Origin: an uncultured Shimia sp.
GTDB lineage: Bacteria > Pseudomonadota > Alphaproteobacteria > Rhodobacterales > Rhodobacteraceae
Direction: 5' to 3'
Length of the DNA stretch: 64,000 nt
NCBI RefSeq assembly: GCF_947493595.1
Contig: NZ_CANLRL010000008.1
Coordinates: 62,001 to 126,000, forward strand
In this document: positions 9,535 through 20,715 of the stretch, piece by piece
Position numbering within the stretch: position 1 is the stretch's first letter
Layout of the letters: each line of letters starts with the position of its first letter
Notes under the pieces: model-generated
The model's input: only the letters and a program-made list of their open reading frames with translations
Databases searched by the model: none
Told to the model about the DNA's origin: nothing
Position numbers and translations under genes: made by a program

Positions 9535-11943
9535 ATGGGATATCGTGGTCGTGGCTATCTGAAAAACAAAGACATGGAGGTGGATGCCTCCGGTGCGTCC
9601 CACGGGCAATTCATCTGGACCCGAAGAGGAGATGATGAAGTGACCGGGTCTAATCACAGCGATTTTATTTTCACGGGCCGCGGGGACGATACGGTTGAAG
9701 GCGGCGGCGGCAACGACGTGATGTTTGGCGGCCGCGGAACCGATACCGCGGTCTTCTCAGGTTCTGTACTGGACTACAAAGTGCTCAGCTTTGGATGTGG
9801 GCGCTGGAACCTTGTCCAGGGGGCCGACGGCTATGATTTCCTGCATAGTTTTGAGGTCCTGCAGTTTGACGATTTCACGCTGGACTTGAGATCCAACAAC
9901 GACCCGCTGGTCATCCTGCGAGATGACGGTCTGGAGACATCGCAAGGCGAGCCCTTGAGCTTTCAGGTGGATTTTTATGATCTGGACGGCTCCACCGTGG
10001 AACTGGTTTCGGCCAGCGTCACCGGCGGCGGCACCCTTACCACGCATAACAGCGGCGCAAGCCAGGTTGGGCAAATCGGTGTCGGCGGCGGGACAACCAT
10101 CTCTTTTGATCCAGGCAGCGCTTATAACAATCTTGGCGCCGGTGAAAGCACCACCGAAACGGTCACGCTTGTCATCTCGGATGGGCAGGGCGGCACCACC
10201 ACGGTGACCTATGACATTACCATCGAAGGGCAAAACGACGCCCCTTTAGCTTTGGCGGTTTCGGCGACCGCGACAGAAGACAGCCCCATTGTTGTGACCG
10301 CGGACTACAGCGATGTTGACGCCAACGATACGCACAGCGTCTCCATCGACACGACCGGCACATTGGGCGCTGTCACAAACAATGGGGATGGCACCTTCAG
10401 CTATGACCCTACCGCAGCATTTGACAGCCTTGCCTTTGGAGAAACCGCAACGGATACATTTACGTACACAGTAGATGATGGCAATGGCGGCACATCGACG
10501 GAGACCGTGACTATTACCGTTCAGGGGCAGAATGATGCGCCCATTGCCATGGCCGTCAGCGACACAGCCGATGAAAACGGCTCCACAATCACCGTGACAG
10601 CAGATTTTTCAGACATCGATGCCTCCGATACACACACGTTTAGTGTTGATACAAGTGGCACGCTCGGCACTGTGATCAACAATGGCGATGGCACCTTTGA
10701 CTATGATCCCAACGGGGCCTTTGAGAACCTCGCCGGCGGGGAAACCGCTACAGACACCTTCACTTACACGGTGGATGACAGCAATGGCGGCACCGCCACT
10801 GAGACCGTAACTATCACAATTCAAGGCCAAAATGACGCCCCGGTGGCGCTTTCCGTGGGTGCCGTGGTCAGTGAGGACGGACCGGTTTTGACAGTCTCGG
10901 CCGATGTCTCTGATGCAGACACCTCCGACACCCATACCTTTGCCGTCGACACAACCGGTACACTTGGGTCGGTGACCAACAACGGCGACGGTACTTTTAA
11001 CTATGACGCCAATGGCGCTTTTGAGAGCCTCGGGGTCGGGGAAACCGCAACCGACACGTTCACATATACGGTGGATGACGGCAACGGCGGCACTGCGACA
11101 GAGACTGTTACAGTGACGATCACCGGCCAGAATGACGCTCCGATTGCTGAGGCGGTTGTTGGTGAAGTTGCCGAAGACCCTGCGGCTTTCAGTTCGGCAA
11201 GCGTCGGAGCCTACACGATCCCCAACTACGGGCGGTTTTACGTCTATGACTTTGACACCGGCACAGCCATTTCGATCCCGCGAGACGGCGGTGCGAATAA
11301 CACCTATGACCAGCTCGCAGCCCAATACTTGAGCGACGGCAACGGCGTGGTTATGCAAGCCAACCCCAACAATGTTGGATGGGGGTTTGCAGCTGTCGTC
11401 TATGTGGATGGGGTCGGAGACTTCGTTGATGCCTCCACCTTTGATGTCATAGGCGGCAACGGCGATGAAGACCGCTCCAATGGAGACTGGATTGCGTTTG
11501 GCGACAGCAACGAGAATATTGACAGCATCGAATTTGACATCGTTGGACTTGATCTGGGCAATGGTTACTCAGTGGATGCGCAGGTTTCGATTGGGCCATT
11601 GAACTATGAGTATTATACGACCGACGACCTGCGCGTGGATGGCGCACAGTTCAGTTCGACACTGAATGGCCCTAGCCCGTCGGTCACGGTTGCGGCTGAC
11701 GTCACCGATCCGGACAGCGATACTTTTGTGTTTAGCGTTGATGACAGCGGAACCCTTGGGTCCGTTGTCAACAATGGCAATGGTACGTTCACCTATTCGG
11801 CTGACGGCATGTTCGAACATCTGGATAATGGCGAAACGGCCACCGATAGCTTCTCCTATACGGTTGATGACGGAGAAGGCGGTTTGGATACCGAATTGGT
11901 CACCATCACCATCACAGGTTCTGACGATTTCTTGTTCGCCTAG
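9535..11943 (+). CDS. VCBS-repeat protein with N-terminal RTX-like calcium-binding segment
   Basis: An acidic 802-residue protein. The ATG at 9535 follows GGAGGGG. Residues ~28-72 contain RTX-like turns (RRGDDEV, GRGDDTVEGGGGND, GGRGTD). Three complete VCBS repeats start at GQNDAP at residues 232, 331 and 431, each 99-100 residues. A fourth starts at 531 but is interrupted by ~165 unrelated residues (~549-714) before finishing with DSGTLGS..NGNGTFTY..TATDSFSYTVDDG. No classical signal peptide is visible, so type I secretion is likely, although no T1SS genes are in the window. Probable role: cell-surface or secreted adhesin/biofilm protein. No cleaved catalytic domain is seen. Confidence 0.85.
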   Translation: MGYRGRGYLKNKDMEVDASGASHGQFIWTRRGDDEVTGSNHSDFIFTGRGDDTVEGGGGNDVMFGGRGTDTAVFSGSVLDYKVLSFGCGRWNLVQGADGYDFLHSFEVLQFDDFTLDLRSNNDPLVILRDDGLETSQGEPLSFQVDFYDLDGSTVELVSASVTGGGTLTTHNSGASQVGQIGVGGGTTISFDPGSAYNNLGAGESTTETVTLVISDGQGGTTTVTYDITIEGQNDAPLALAVSATATEDSPIVVTADYSDVDANDTHSVSIDTTGTLGAVTNNGDGTFSYDPTAAFDSLAFGETATDTFTYTVDDGNGGTSTETVTITVQGQNDAPIAMAVSDTADENGSTITVTADFSDIDASDTHTFSVDTSGTLGTVINNGDGTFDYDPNGAFENLAGGETATDTFTYTVDDSNGGTATETVTITIQGQNDAPVALSVGAVVSEDGPVLTVSADVSDADTSDTHTFAVDTTGTLGSVTNNGDGTFNYDANGAFESLGVGETATDTFTYTVDDGNGGTATETVTVTITGQNDAPIAEAVVGEVAEDPAAFSSASVGAYTIPNYGRFYVYDFDTGTAISIPRDGGANNTYDQLAAQYLSDGNGVVMQANPNNVGWGFAAVVYVDGVGDFVDASTFDVIGGNGDEDRSNGDWIAFGDSNENIDSIEFDIVGLDLGNGYSVDAQVSIGPLNYEYYTTDDLRVDGAQFSSTLNGPSPSVTVAADVTDPDSDTFVFSVDDSGTLGSVVNNGNGTFTYSADGMFEHLDNGETATDSFSYTVDDGEGGLDTELVTITITGSDDFLFA
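10228..11124 (+). repeat. Three tandem ~300-bp VCBS-encoding repeats
   Basis: Units begin at 10228, 10525 and 10825, each encoding GQNDAP at the start and TDTFTYTVDD near the end. Protein identity between units is high, while the DNA has many synonymous differences, so the duplication is not recent. The fourth unit begins at 11125 and is split by an insertion encoding about 165 residues. Confidence 0.85.
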
Positions 11944-11954
11944 TTGGCAAGCAG

Positions 11955-11982
11955 GGAGGCGCCTCTTCAGTGAGGCGCCTCC
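11955..11982 (+). terminator. Hairpin terminator after the VCBS-repeat gene
   Basis: A perfect 11-bp stem (GGAGGCGCCTC / GAGGCGCCTCC) with loop TTCAGT lies 11 bases after the stop. The downstream T-run is weak. Confidence 0.6.
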
Positions 11983-12481
11983 AGCGGTTTGGGTGAAATA
12001 GCGGGGCAACTTCTAATCTCTGAATCGCGCTCGTCTCGATATCTCAAAAAGTCTACCTTGCGATGCTGCGGTGAGGCGTTTTGGCGTCCAGCCAATATCC
12101 GCTAAGGGCGGTCTACGAGACTCTGCAAAGTCCGCATCCTGCCCATGGCTGCCCACAAAGAGCTAGGCTGGGCGCTCAGCTCTTTGCCTTGGTTCAGGTC
12201 GCCAACAATTAGCGATCCCACCCCAGCCGTTCTGCGCGATCCGCGACCATGGCGGCGAGCCCATGTGCAAACTGAAAAGACGGCGCAAACAGGTCGTCCT
12301 CATCGACCAGAAACACTATCTTCGCCACCTCGGTCCTCGAAAACAAAAGGCGCCCATGGGCGCCCAAAACAAAATCAACATATGACCACAATGCACACTC
12401 GCACCACAAAATACGGAGTACATCGAGGCTTCGCGAAATCTTTAACTCGATTTCGCGAGAACTATACCCAGATCTACAGCC
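11983..12481. other. Intergenic region with small hairpins, no gene recognised
   Basis: About 500 bp without a supported gene. An 8-bp perfect hairpin (AAAGAGCT / AGCTCTTT, 12157-12185) is present. A reverse-strand frame at 12209-12409 has somewhat protein-like composition but no family resemblance and no good start. Phrases near 12090-12140 look like dispersed intergenic repeats. Confidence 0.35.
12341..12366 (-). terminator. Palindromic terminator for the complex I subunit gene
   Basis: A 16-bp palindrome GGCGCCCATGGGCGCC (12349-12364) is followed, in the reverse-strand direction, by a T-rich tract TTTTGTTTTC. It lies ~115 bp downstream of the stop of the reverse-strand gene at 12482. Confidence 0.5.
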
Positions 12482-12793
12482 TCAGTGCGTCCAGGCCCCA
12501 CGCCGATTGGTGGCAAAGTTCTCGCCATAGCCGCCCTGCCGGATGTTGGCCTTGCGCTTGTGCGGCTCCATCACCTGCACCTCAATGTCGTTTTCCCGCG
12601 CATAGGTGACAGCCGCTTCTTTGCTGTCAAACTTCAGACGCACTTGGCTTTGCGTGTCGCCAGAGCCGGTCCACCCCATCAGCGGATCAATGTCTTTGGC
12701 TTCTGACGGACCATATTCCAACACCCACTGGTGGGTCTTGGCGGTTCCGGACGACATTGCCGTGCGGGCTGGCTGATAGATACGTGCAATCAT
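12482..12793 (-). CDS. NDUFS4-like NADH dehydrogenase (complex I) accessory subunit
   Basis: A 103-residue protein starting [20 protein letters not shown]; the ATG at 12793 is preceded by AAGGAG six bases away. The pattern [35 protein letters not shown], and a C-terminal [19 protein letters not shown] matches the ETC complex I subunit conserved family (NDUFS4/18 kDa), an accessory subunit kept in alphaproteobacterial and mitochondrial complex I. It would bind the cytoplasmic arm near the NADH-oxidising module. It stands alone here, away from any nuo operon. Confidence 0.85.
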   Translation of the reverse strand: MIARIYQPARTAMSSGTAKTHQWVLEYGPSEAKDIDPLMGWTGSGDTQSQVRLKFDSKEAAVTYARENDIEVQVMEPHKRKANIRQGGYGENFATNRRGAWTH

Positions 12794-13329
12794 GGGGCAC
12801 TCCTTCGCTTGCCGCTTTATCACGGATTCTACGCCATCGGGCAAGAGGCCAATCTTAGACAAACCGCCGCAAAGCCACTGCATTTCCATATATTTCTAAG
12901 GAGAAAGCTTGCAAGCAGCCCAAGGTCCGGACCAAGCCGCGGGGAGCGAGGGGTGTAGGTGCAGTTTGGACTGGAGACCTTAACGGGCTGCTTGCTGAGT
13001 TGACCATAGCGAGGATGCCAATCATTTGGCAAGTGCAACATATATTTAATTTCATAGATGGGTGGAATTTTGTTCTAAAATTACCAAAGCACCCACAATT
13101 TCTTACCAAAAGCGGCTCCGCCATGCTTTACCATGGGTAACTTCACCCCAATCGCACGCATTTTGGCCGACCAAACAGTTAACATTTTCTGCGCATGCAA
13201 AGCACTTTTTTGCGCACCGCAGCATCTCCGCCCACAAAACCCTTGATCACAACTGCGCTTTCGCCCTTGCATAAGAACAAAAAGAGACCAAAATCGCGCC
13301 AACGACTCTTTCCAACACGGGACGCCACG
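12794..13329. other. Divergent intergenic region with a long imperfect inverted repeat
   Basis: This 536-bp spacer separates the complex I subunit gene and uvrB. It holds an inverted repeat: GCAAGCAGCCC plus AAGGTC (12911-12927) against GACCTT plus AAC plus GGGCTGCTTGC (12976-12995), i.e. an 11+6-bp stem with a 3-nt bulge enclosing ~48 nt. I see no match to a riboswitch or to the signal recognition particle RNA core. No LexA-type GTTC-N7-GTTC site was found before uvrB. Confidence 0.5.
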
Positions 13330-15513
<2,184 letters not shown>

Positions 15514-15520
15514 CCCCCTA

Positions 15521-15539
15521 CCCCGGCCCTAATCCGGGG
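15521..15539 (+). terminator. Weak hairpin after uvrB
   Basis: A CCCCGG / CCGGGG stem with a 7-nt loop begins 7 bases after the uvrB stop. The following CTTCTCCC is only moderately T-rich. Confidence 0.4.
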
Positions 15540-15600
15540 CTTCTCCCTGCAATCTCTGTAGGGTGCGCATTCACTGCGCACCGCCTCATTCACAACAGAA

Positions 15601-15738
15601 GGGCCAGCGCCGGACCGGGGGCTGGCGCACACGACGTCCCAAGTTGGCACTTTATGTCCGCCACGTGTCTCCCGCCCTCTCCAGCGGGCTCGACACTCGC
15701 AAAAGCGCCGGCCCATGGGGCCGGTCCGGCGCTGGCCC
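15601..15738. repeat. 18-bp perfect inverted repeat flanking ~100 bp
   Basis: GGGCCAGCGCCGGACCGG at 15601-15618 is exactly complementary to 15721-15738. The right arm can alternatively fold with AGCGCCGG just to its left (around 15704), giving two mutually exclusive hairpins. It lies between uvrB and the LRR gene. No open frame of note is inside. Confidence 0.6.
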
Positions 15739-15813
15739 GGCGGCGCAAAGCGCCTTGTTCCGGGCTGCAGAAGATTCAACAATAAGTAGAACAGACTCTT
15801 CGACAATGAGCCA

Positions 15814-16638
15814 ATGATGAAACCAGCCGAATTCCATGACCAAATTAGAATTGCCTGCGGAGATGCACGCCCTTGCTCCGAAGATTACTTTATCTGCATC
15901 GACGGAGTAAGCTACCCACTGGAAAATCTTCCAAGAGGTAAAGTCACTGCGTGTTTTGGCTCCGGAATTAGTCAAAAAGTGTTCGACACGCTCTGCGCGG
16001 CAATTGATCCTACGTTTCTTGCCTTTAAGGAGTTGCGAGCGCATGACTTAACAGCCCTTACTGGCTTCTCTAACCTGCGAGGCCTAGAGCTGTTTTGGTG
16101 TCCAAAGCTTGAAAACTTGAACCCCCTTGGCAAACTTGCCAATCTTGAACTTCTGGAATTGACTGACTGCAATAGGGTAACGGATCTCTCGCCACTCTCT
16201 CAGCTTTGTGTCAGTTCTTTGGCTGTAGAAGGCGGTATGTGGAAGCCGACAAAAGTGAACACGCTCGAGCCACTGGCTCGCATGGCAAACCTAAAGTGGC
16301 TCAGGCTAGCTTCATTAAAGTGCCATAAAGATGGGTTAAAGCCCTTGGCTAAAAATCAAAATCTAGAGGCCCTTCAACTACCTCTGACATTCCCAACAGA
16401 GGACTACGCGTTTTTGAAAGCCAAAATGCCAAACGTTCAATCAAATGCACTGCAGCCATGGGTAGATGCGACATTGCGTACTACGCAAGATGAACAGCAG
16501 CGTACTTCAGCACCCGAAGTCAGAATCACAGGCTTCCGAAAGCCGACCCTCGAGCAAGGCAAAGACAACGAACGAATAATGAAGTACGAGGCCGCATTTT
16601 GGAAACTGGTTAGGGAATTCCAATCGCCTGAAGATTGA
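15814..16638 (+). CDS. Leucine-rich-repeat protein, function unknown
   Basis: 274 residues, no signal peptide. From ~70 to ~215 there are degenerate leucine-rich units (LTALTGFSNLRGLELFWCPK, LNPLGKLANLELLELTDCNR, LSPLSQL, LEPLARMANLKWLRLASLKC, LKPLAKNQNLEALQLP), suggesting a short cytoplasmic binding scaffold. The N-terminal ~65 residues and the charged C-terminus are unassigned. Base composition is less GC-rich at third positions than in uvrB, and the gene follows a perfect inverted repeat; both hint at acquisition. The start ATGATG has no strong Shine-Dalgarno sequence. Confidence 0.65.
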   Translation: MMKPAEFHDQIRIACGDARPCSEDYFICIDGVSYPLENLPRGKVTACFGSGISQKVFDTLCAAIDPTFLAFKELRAHDLTALTGFSNLRGLELFWCPKLENLNPLGKLANLELLELTDCNRVTDLSPLSQLCVSSLAVEGGMWKPTKVNTLEPLARMANLKWLRLASLKCHKDGLKPLAKNQNLEALQLPLTFPTEDYAFLKAKMPNVQSNALQPWVDATLRTTQDEQQRTSAPEVRITGFRKPTLEQGKDNERIMKYEAAFWKLVREFQSPED

Positions 16639-16739
16639 CGGTAAGGGACGGGCCTCGGAATTCTGCGACGTCAACTGCTCAACGCGATCCCAACGGGCCA
16701 AAAGTTCCGCGCCTGCACCGCCGTGCAACTCAGCTAGTC

Positions 16740-17633
16740 CTACGCCTTATACCCCTCCGAGGCCTCATAATACGCCTCAAACCCAATCCGGTCCCGCACC
16801 TCAGCAAACGACATCAGCGCGCTATCTTGCACCGTATCGGCCTTCATCGCCGCCAGGGTCTCCACCATCTGCTGCATCACCGCCGACAACAGCGTCAGCG
16901 GATAGGCCGCCAGGTTGAACCCCATGTCCGCCAGCTCCGCATGGGACAGGATTGGCGTGTCGCCACCTTCCAGCATATTGGCCATCAACAGCCCCGGCGT
17001 TTCCTCACAAATCAGGCGCATCTCCGCCACGCTCTGCGGCGCCTCAACAAAGATGATGTCCGCACCAAGCTCAAAGAACCGCTGTGCCCGCTCAATCGCC
17101 TCGCTCATGCCATGCGCCTTACGTGCATCCGTGCGCGCAAGGATCAGCACATCTTCCTCTTCGCGCGCATCCACCGCAGCCTTAATGCGGTCAAACGCCA
17201 CCTCGCGTGCCACCACCGCCTTGCCCGGGGTGTGGCCACAACGTTTGGGCGCCACCTGATCCTCAATCATCACCGCCGCCGCCCCGGCCCGCGCCAGACC
17301 TTTCACGGTGCGGATCACATTCATCGCATTGCCGTACCCGGTGTCCCCGTCCGCCACAAACGGCAGGCTGGTCGCCTCCGATATGTTGCGCACGTGGTCC
17401 ACCACCTCGCCATAGCTCATCAGCCCCAGATCCGGCATGCCAATGCGCGAGGCCGAGGCGGCAAAGCCCGACATAAACGTCATGTCAAACCCGGCCTGCT
17501 CAATCAGCTTGGCGGAGAGCGCATCATAACAACAAGGCGCCACCACCAGCTCTTTCTGCTCCAGAAGCGAGCGTAATCGTGCCGCGCGCAGGTTGCGCCC
17601 CTCGTTGGGTGCAATGCGAACTGTATTTGTCAT
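16740..17633 (-). CDS. Isocitrate lyase / PEP mutase superfamily enzyme
   Basis: A 297-residue (beta/alpha)8-barrel enzyme. Signatures are PCCYDALSAKLIEQAGF, the metal-site region FVADGDTGYGN, VMIEDQVAPKRCGH with the family loop Lys-Arg-Cys-Gly-His, and ARTDA. Such enzymes cleave or form C-C or P-C bonds of 2-oxo and 2-hydroxy acids (methylisocitrate lyase, oxaloacetate decarboxylase, carboxyPEP mutase types); the substrate cannot be fixed from sequence. GGAAGGA lies upstream of the ATG. It begins 17 bp after the TRAP large permease, so it probably acts on the carboxylate imported by that transporter. Confidence 0.85.
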   Translation of the reverse strand: MTNTVRIAPNEGRNLRAARLRSLLEQKELVVAPCCYDALSAKLIEQAGFDMTFMSGFAASASRIGMPDLGLMSYGEVVDHVRNISEATSLPFVADGDTGYGNAMNVIRTVKGLARAGAAAVMIEDQVAPKRCGHTPGKAVVAREVAFDRIKAAVDAREEEDVLILARTDARKAHGMSEAIERAQRFFELGADIIFVEAPQSVAEMRLICEETPGLLMANMLEGGDTPILSHAELADMGFNLAAYPLTLLSAVMQQMVETLAAMKADTVQDSALMSFAEVRDRIGFEAYYEASEGYKA

Positions 17634-17650
17634 GGTCAGTGTCCTTCCGC

Positions 17651-18928
17651 TCAGCGGGCCAATTCATACGGGATGTACAGCGCCAGCGCAGGCCAGAACC
17701 ACAACAGCACCGCCACCGCCAGCATGATCGCCGCAAACGGCAGCGCGCCTTTCGCAACCTCCTGCAACCGCGCATTGGCCACCGCCTGAATGACAAACAG
17801 GTTCATCCCCACCGGCGGCGTGATCAACGCGGTCTCAATCAGCACCACAAAGAAGATGCCAAACCAGATCGGATCAATCCCGATGTTGAGCACCGCTGGC
17901 AAAAGCACTGGCACCATAATGAGCAGCATCGACAGGCTCTCCAGAAAGAACCCCATGAACAGCAGCACCAGGCCCACTGCGAGAATAAACAAGCTTGGGT
18001 TGGAGATGTTCTCCGTCAAAAACGCGCTGATCGACTGCGGGATCAGGTAGAGCGTGATCGCATAAGAAAACACCTTCGCCCCCGCCACAATGATCAACAC
18101 CATCACCGACGTGCGCAGCGAGCCTTCGACTGCCTCCCGCAGCTTGGCCCAATCCATGCGCCCCATGGCAAAGGTCATGATCAGCGCAATCACAAAGCCC
18201 AACCCCGCGCTTTCAGATGGCGTCGCAATACCGGTGTAAATCGAACCTACGATCGCCACTGCCAGCGCCACCGTTGGCAGCGCCATCAACGAGCTTCGCG
18301 CGCGTGTGCCCCAATCGGCTTTGGGCATCGGTTGATAGGCACCCGAGAAGCGCGAAAATAACATCCCATAAACAATGAAGGCCCCGGCCAAAAATAACCC
18401 CGGCCCAATGCCCGCCAGGAACAGCGTCGGGATCGAGCTTTCCGTTACCACACCATAAATGATCAGCGGGATCGACGGCGGGATCAAAATCCCCAAAGTG
18501 CCGCCCGCCGCCAACATGCCGTAAACAAACGGTTTGTCATAGCCACGCTTAGACATCTCCGGGATCGCCACGGTGCCAATGGTTGCTGCGGTCGCCACCG
18601 AAGAGCCGGAAATGGCGGAGAACAACGTGCAGGACAGGATCGTCGCCACGCCCAGCCCGCCGGGCCAATGCCCGACCCAACTTTGCACCGCCGCATAAAG
18701 ATCACGCCCCACCCCGCCTTTGAGCAAGACATTGGACATCAGCAAAAACATCGGCACGGCGAGGAGCTCAAAACTGTCCATCGAGCCATGCAACCGCTGC
18801 GGCACCGCCACCAATGGCAGGCCTTTCAGACCCAGCAGGATCACCCCGAGACCGCCCAGCGCAAAGGCCACCGGAGTGCGCAACAACAACAGCGCCATCA
18901 GTGCCACAAGAATGAGAACCGCTTCCAT
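17651..18928 (-). CDS. dctM: TRAP transporter large membrane subunit (DctM)
   Basis: 425 residues, very hydrophobic, with about 12 membrane segments. The N-terminus MEAVLILVALMALLLLRTPV and conserved LVAVPMFLLMSN, GGTLGILIPPSIPLI and ITPPVGMNLFV blocks are typical of DctM, the Na+-driven elevator subunit. Its start overlaps the dctQ stop by one base (TGATG). Part of dctP-dctQ-dctM-lyase. Confidence 0.95.
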   Translation of the reverse strand: MEAVLILVALMALLLLRTPVAFALGGLGVILLGLKGLPLVAVPQRLHGSMDSFELLAVPMFLLMSNVLLKGGVGRDLYAAVQSWVGHWPGGLGVATILSCTLFSAISGSSVATAATIGTVAIPEMSKRGYDKPFVYGMLAAGGTLGILIPPSIPLIIYGVVTESSIPTLFLAGIGPGLFLAGAFIVYGMLFSRFSGAYQPMPKADWGTRARSSLMALPTVALAVAIVGSIYTGIATPSESAGLGFVIALIMTFAMGRMDWAKLREAVEGSLRTSVMVLIIVAGAKVFSYAITLYLIPQSISAFLTENISNPSLFILAVGLVLLFMGFFLESLSMLLIMVPVLLPAVLNIGIDPIWFGIFFVVLIETALITPPVGMNLFVIQAVANARLQEVAKGALPFAAIMLAVAVLLWFWPALALYIPYELAR

Positions 18929-19437
18929 CAGTGCGCGCCCCCCATCACGTCATCGCCGGGCAAAGGCTCTGCCCACACGCGATACAGCTGCACTCCGCCC
19001 TGCAGCATCAACAAAGCGCTGCCGACCCAGACCGGGGCATGGGTGATCATCTTTGGCGGTGCCAGATAGGTGTCCGTGGTATGCCCCGCCATGGTGGCTT
19101 TCAGCCAAATCTGAAACCCGAAATAACAAGCCGTGCCGGCAAAAATGAACAACACGACAATCGCCAAAGTCTCCGCCAACCGGCGCCAGAGCGTGTTGGG
19201 GTTGCTCAACAGCACATCAATCGTGACCATCTCACGGTGCTTCAGCACATAGGCCGCGCCCAGGTACACCACCCAGACCTGCAACACCCGGCTGATCTCA
19301 TCCACCCAAATGGTGGGCGCGTTAAAAACGTAACGCATAAGCACTTCAAACGTGATGAAAAAGCCGATGGCAAACAGGGTCCAGGCACAAATCTTGCCTG
19401 TAAACTCAGTGATGCCATCAATGATCCGGATGATCAT
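18928..19437 (-). CDS. dctQ: TRAP transporter small membrane subunit (DctQ)
   Basis: 169 residues with four predicted helices. The family motif region FITFEVLMRYVFNAPTIWVDE is near residues 26-46. AAGGAG seven bases before the ATG at 19437 selects this start over the longer frame to 19488. The protein forms the membrane complex with DctM. Confidence 0.93.
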   Translation of the reverse strand: MIIRIIDGITEFTGKICAWTLFAIGFFITFEVLMRYVFNAPTIWVDEISRVLQVWVVYLGAAYVLKHREMVTIDVLLSNPNTLWRRLAETLAIVVLFIFAGTACYFGFQIWLKATMAGHTTDTYLAPPKMITHAPVWVGSALLMLQGGVQLYRVWAEPLPGDDVMGGAH

Positions 19438-19471
19438 TGGCCACTCCTTGCTGTGAATTTTCGCGGGAAAG

Positions 19472-19510
19472 AAAAAGGGGGACGCCATCCCTTAGGACAG
19501 CGCCCCCCCA
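19472..19510 (-). terminator. Intercistronic hairpin (attenuator) between dctP and dctQ
   Basis: On the reverse strand a GGGGGCGC arm pairs with GCGTCCCCC and is followed by TTTTTC. Partial termination here would keep the periplasmic binding protein in excess over the membrane subunits, a common arrangement. Confidence 0.6.
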
Positions 19511-19516
19511 AAAGGC

Positions 19517-20512
19517 TTAGTTGGTCATTGCGCCTTTCACAGCCGCAACCGCCGCCGCGCCGGTCTCGCCGGTTTCTTCAACAAAACGGTCCACAACGCT
19601 GGCCGTCGCCGCAACCCAGGCCGCGCGCTGATCATCAGACAGTTCGGTCACGGTCATGTTGGCTTTCATCTCATCCACGGTGGCCGCTTCTTCTGCGTAG
19701 ATCTGATCACGCAGTTTTTGCTCCACTTCCGCCGCAGCCGCGTCGATGATGGCTTTGTGCTCAACAGACAAACCTTCGTAGACGTCATTGTTGATCACCG
19801 CGACAAACTCGATCGCGCTGTCAAAGGTCAGGGTCATCTGATCCATCACCTCAAACAGCTTGCGGGATTTCACCGCAGACGCGCCGGTCATGCCCACATC
19901 CACGGCACCCTGCTGATACGCGAGGAATTGTTTGGAACCGGACATCAGGGTTGGCGCACCGCCAAGTTCCTGCACGGTCCAGCCATGGACCTTGCCGTAG
20001 GTACGGACTTTTTTATCCGCAATATCAGCCGGTTCCACAATTGCGTCGCCGTTGGTCAGATACACGTTGCGACCAAATGCCTGCCACCACAGAATGCGGT
20101 TGTTGGTCTCTTTCAGGATCGCCGCGTCCAATGTCGCACGCATGTCAGAGCCTGGTGCAACAGCGGCGCGGATGTGGGCTTCGTCAGCAAAGATAAACGG
20201 GATCGACACCACGTCCACCGCAGGAACTGACCCGGCAAAACGACCAATAAAGGCAGAGCCCGCCTCAACTGCACCGCTGCCCACCGCACCTGGTACTTCT
20301 TTGTCTTTGAAAAGCTGCGCAGACGGGAACAATTGAATTTCCAGCGCACCATCGGATTTTTCTTCAACGATGCTGGCAAAATCCTGCCAGTTCTTGCCCA
20401 AGGAATGTGTTTCCGGCAGCTGCAAAGTCACCCGGATGGTCTCTGCAAAGCTGGCAACTGGTGCAACGCTGACAAGCGCGGCTGTCGCGGCGGCTGCAAT
20501 CCAATGTTTCAT
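19517..20512 (-). CDS. dctP: TRAP transporter periplasmic solute-binding protein (DctP)
   Basis: 331 residues with a signal peptide (MKHWIAAAATAALVSVAPVASFAET, cut after SFA). DctP-family features include RVTLQLPETHSLGKNWQDFA, GAVEAGSAFIGRF, and KVRTYGKVHGWTVQELGGAP, where an Arg commonly clamps the ligand carboxylate. The ligand is probably an organic acid. It is transcribed divergently from an Lrp-type gene, whose product may regulate it through the 203-bp spacer. Confidence 0.93.
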   Translation of the reverse strand: MKHWIAAAATAALVSVAPVASFAETIRVTLQLPETHSLGKNWQDFASIVEEKSDGALEIQLFPSAQLFKDKEVPGAVGSGAVEAGSAFIGRFAGSVPAVDVVSIPFIFADEAHIRAAVAPGSDMRATLDAAILKETNNRILWWQAFGRNVYLTNGDAIVEPADIADKKVRTYGKVHGWTVQELGGAPTLMSGSKQFLAYQQGAVDVGMTGASAVKSRKLFEVMDQMTLTFDSAIEFVAVINNDVYEGLSVEHKAIIDAAAAEVEQKLRDQIYAEEAATVDEMKANMTVTELSDDQRAAWVAATASVVDRFVEETGETGAAAVAAVKGAMTN

Positions 20513-20715
20513 GACGTCCTCCCAAAATCGTACTTATGAACGCTCAACCCTAGGGCGGCTTATGGAAACCGGGTCACAATTTTGAACGCCTGTTTCCGCT
20601 AACGCGCAACAGCGTTTCTTTTTGCGCGCAAATTGTAGGACCAAACGGTCAAATTTTGGACTGCAAGGAAATTTGCTTTCGTTGTATACAGTTACAACCG
20701 AGGAAGGAAACCGCT

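Noticed and set aside
10228-11124. Possible CRISPR-like array
   Set aside because: Repeats are 300 bp, in frame and code for VCBS domains.
10609-11358. A 249-residue reverse-strand frame with internal repeats
   Set aside because: It is the antisense of the VCBS repeats; its repeats follow those of the real gene.
12145-12609. A 154-residue forward frame in the spacer after the VCBS gene
   Set aside because: It overlaps the well-supported complex I subunit gene and lacks a ribosome site or family.
12911-12995. Signal recognition particle RNA or riboswitch
   Set aside because: The SRP core (GGTCCGGAA..AGCAGCC order) is not present, and no known riboswitch core could be matched.
13050-13329. 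SOS (LexA) box for uvrB
   Set aside because: A GTTC occurs near 13070 but the second half-site at N7 spacing is missing.
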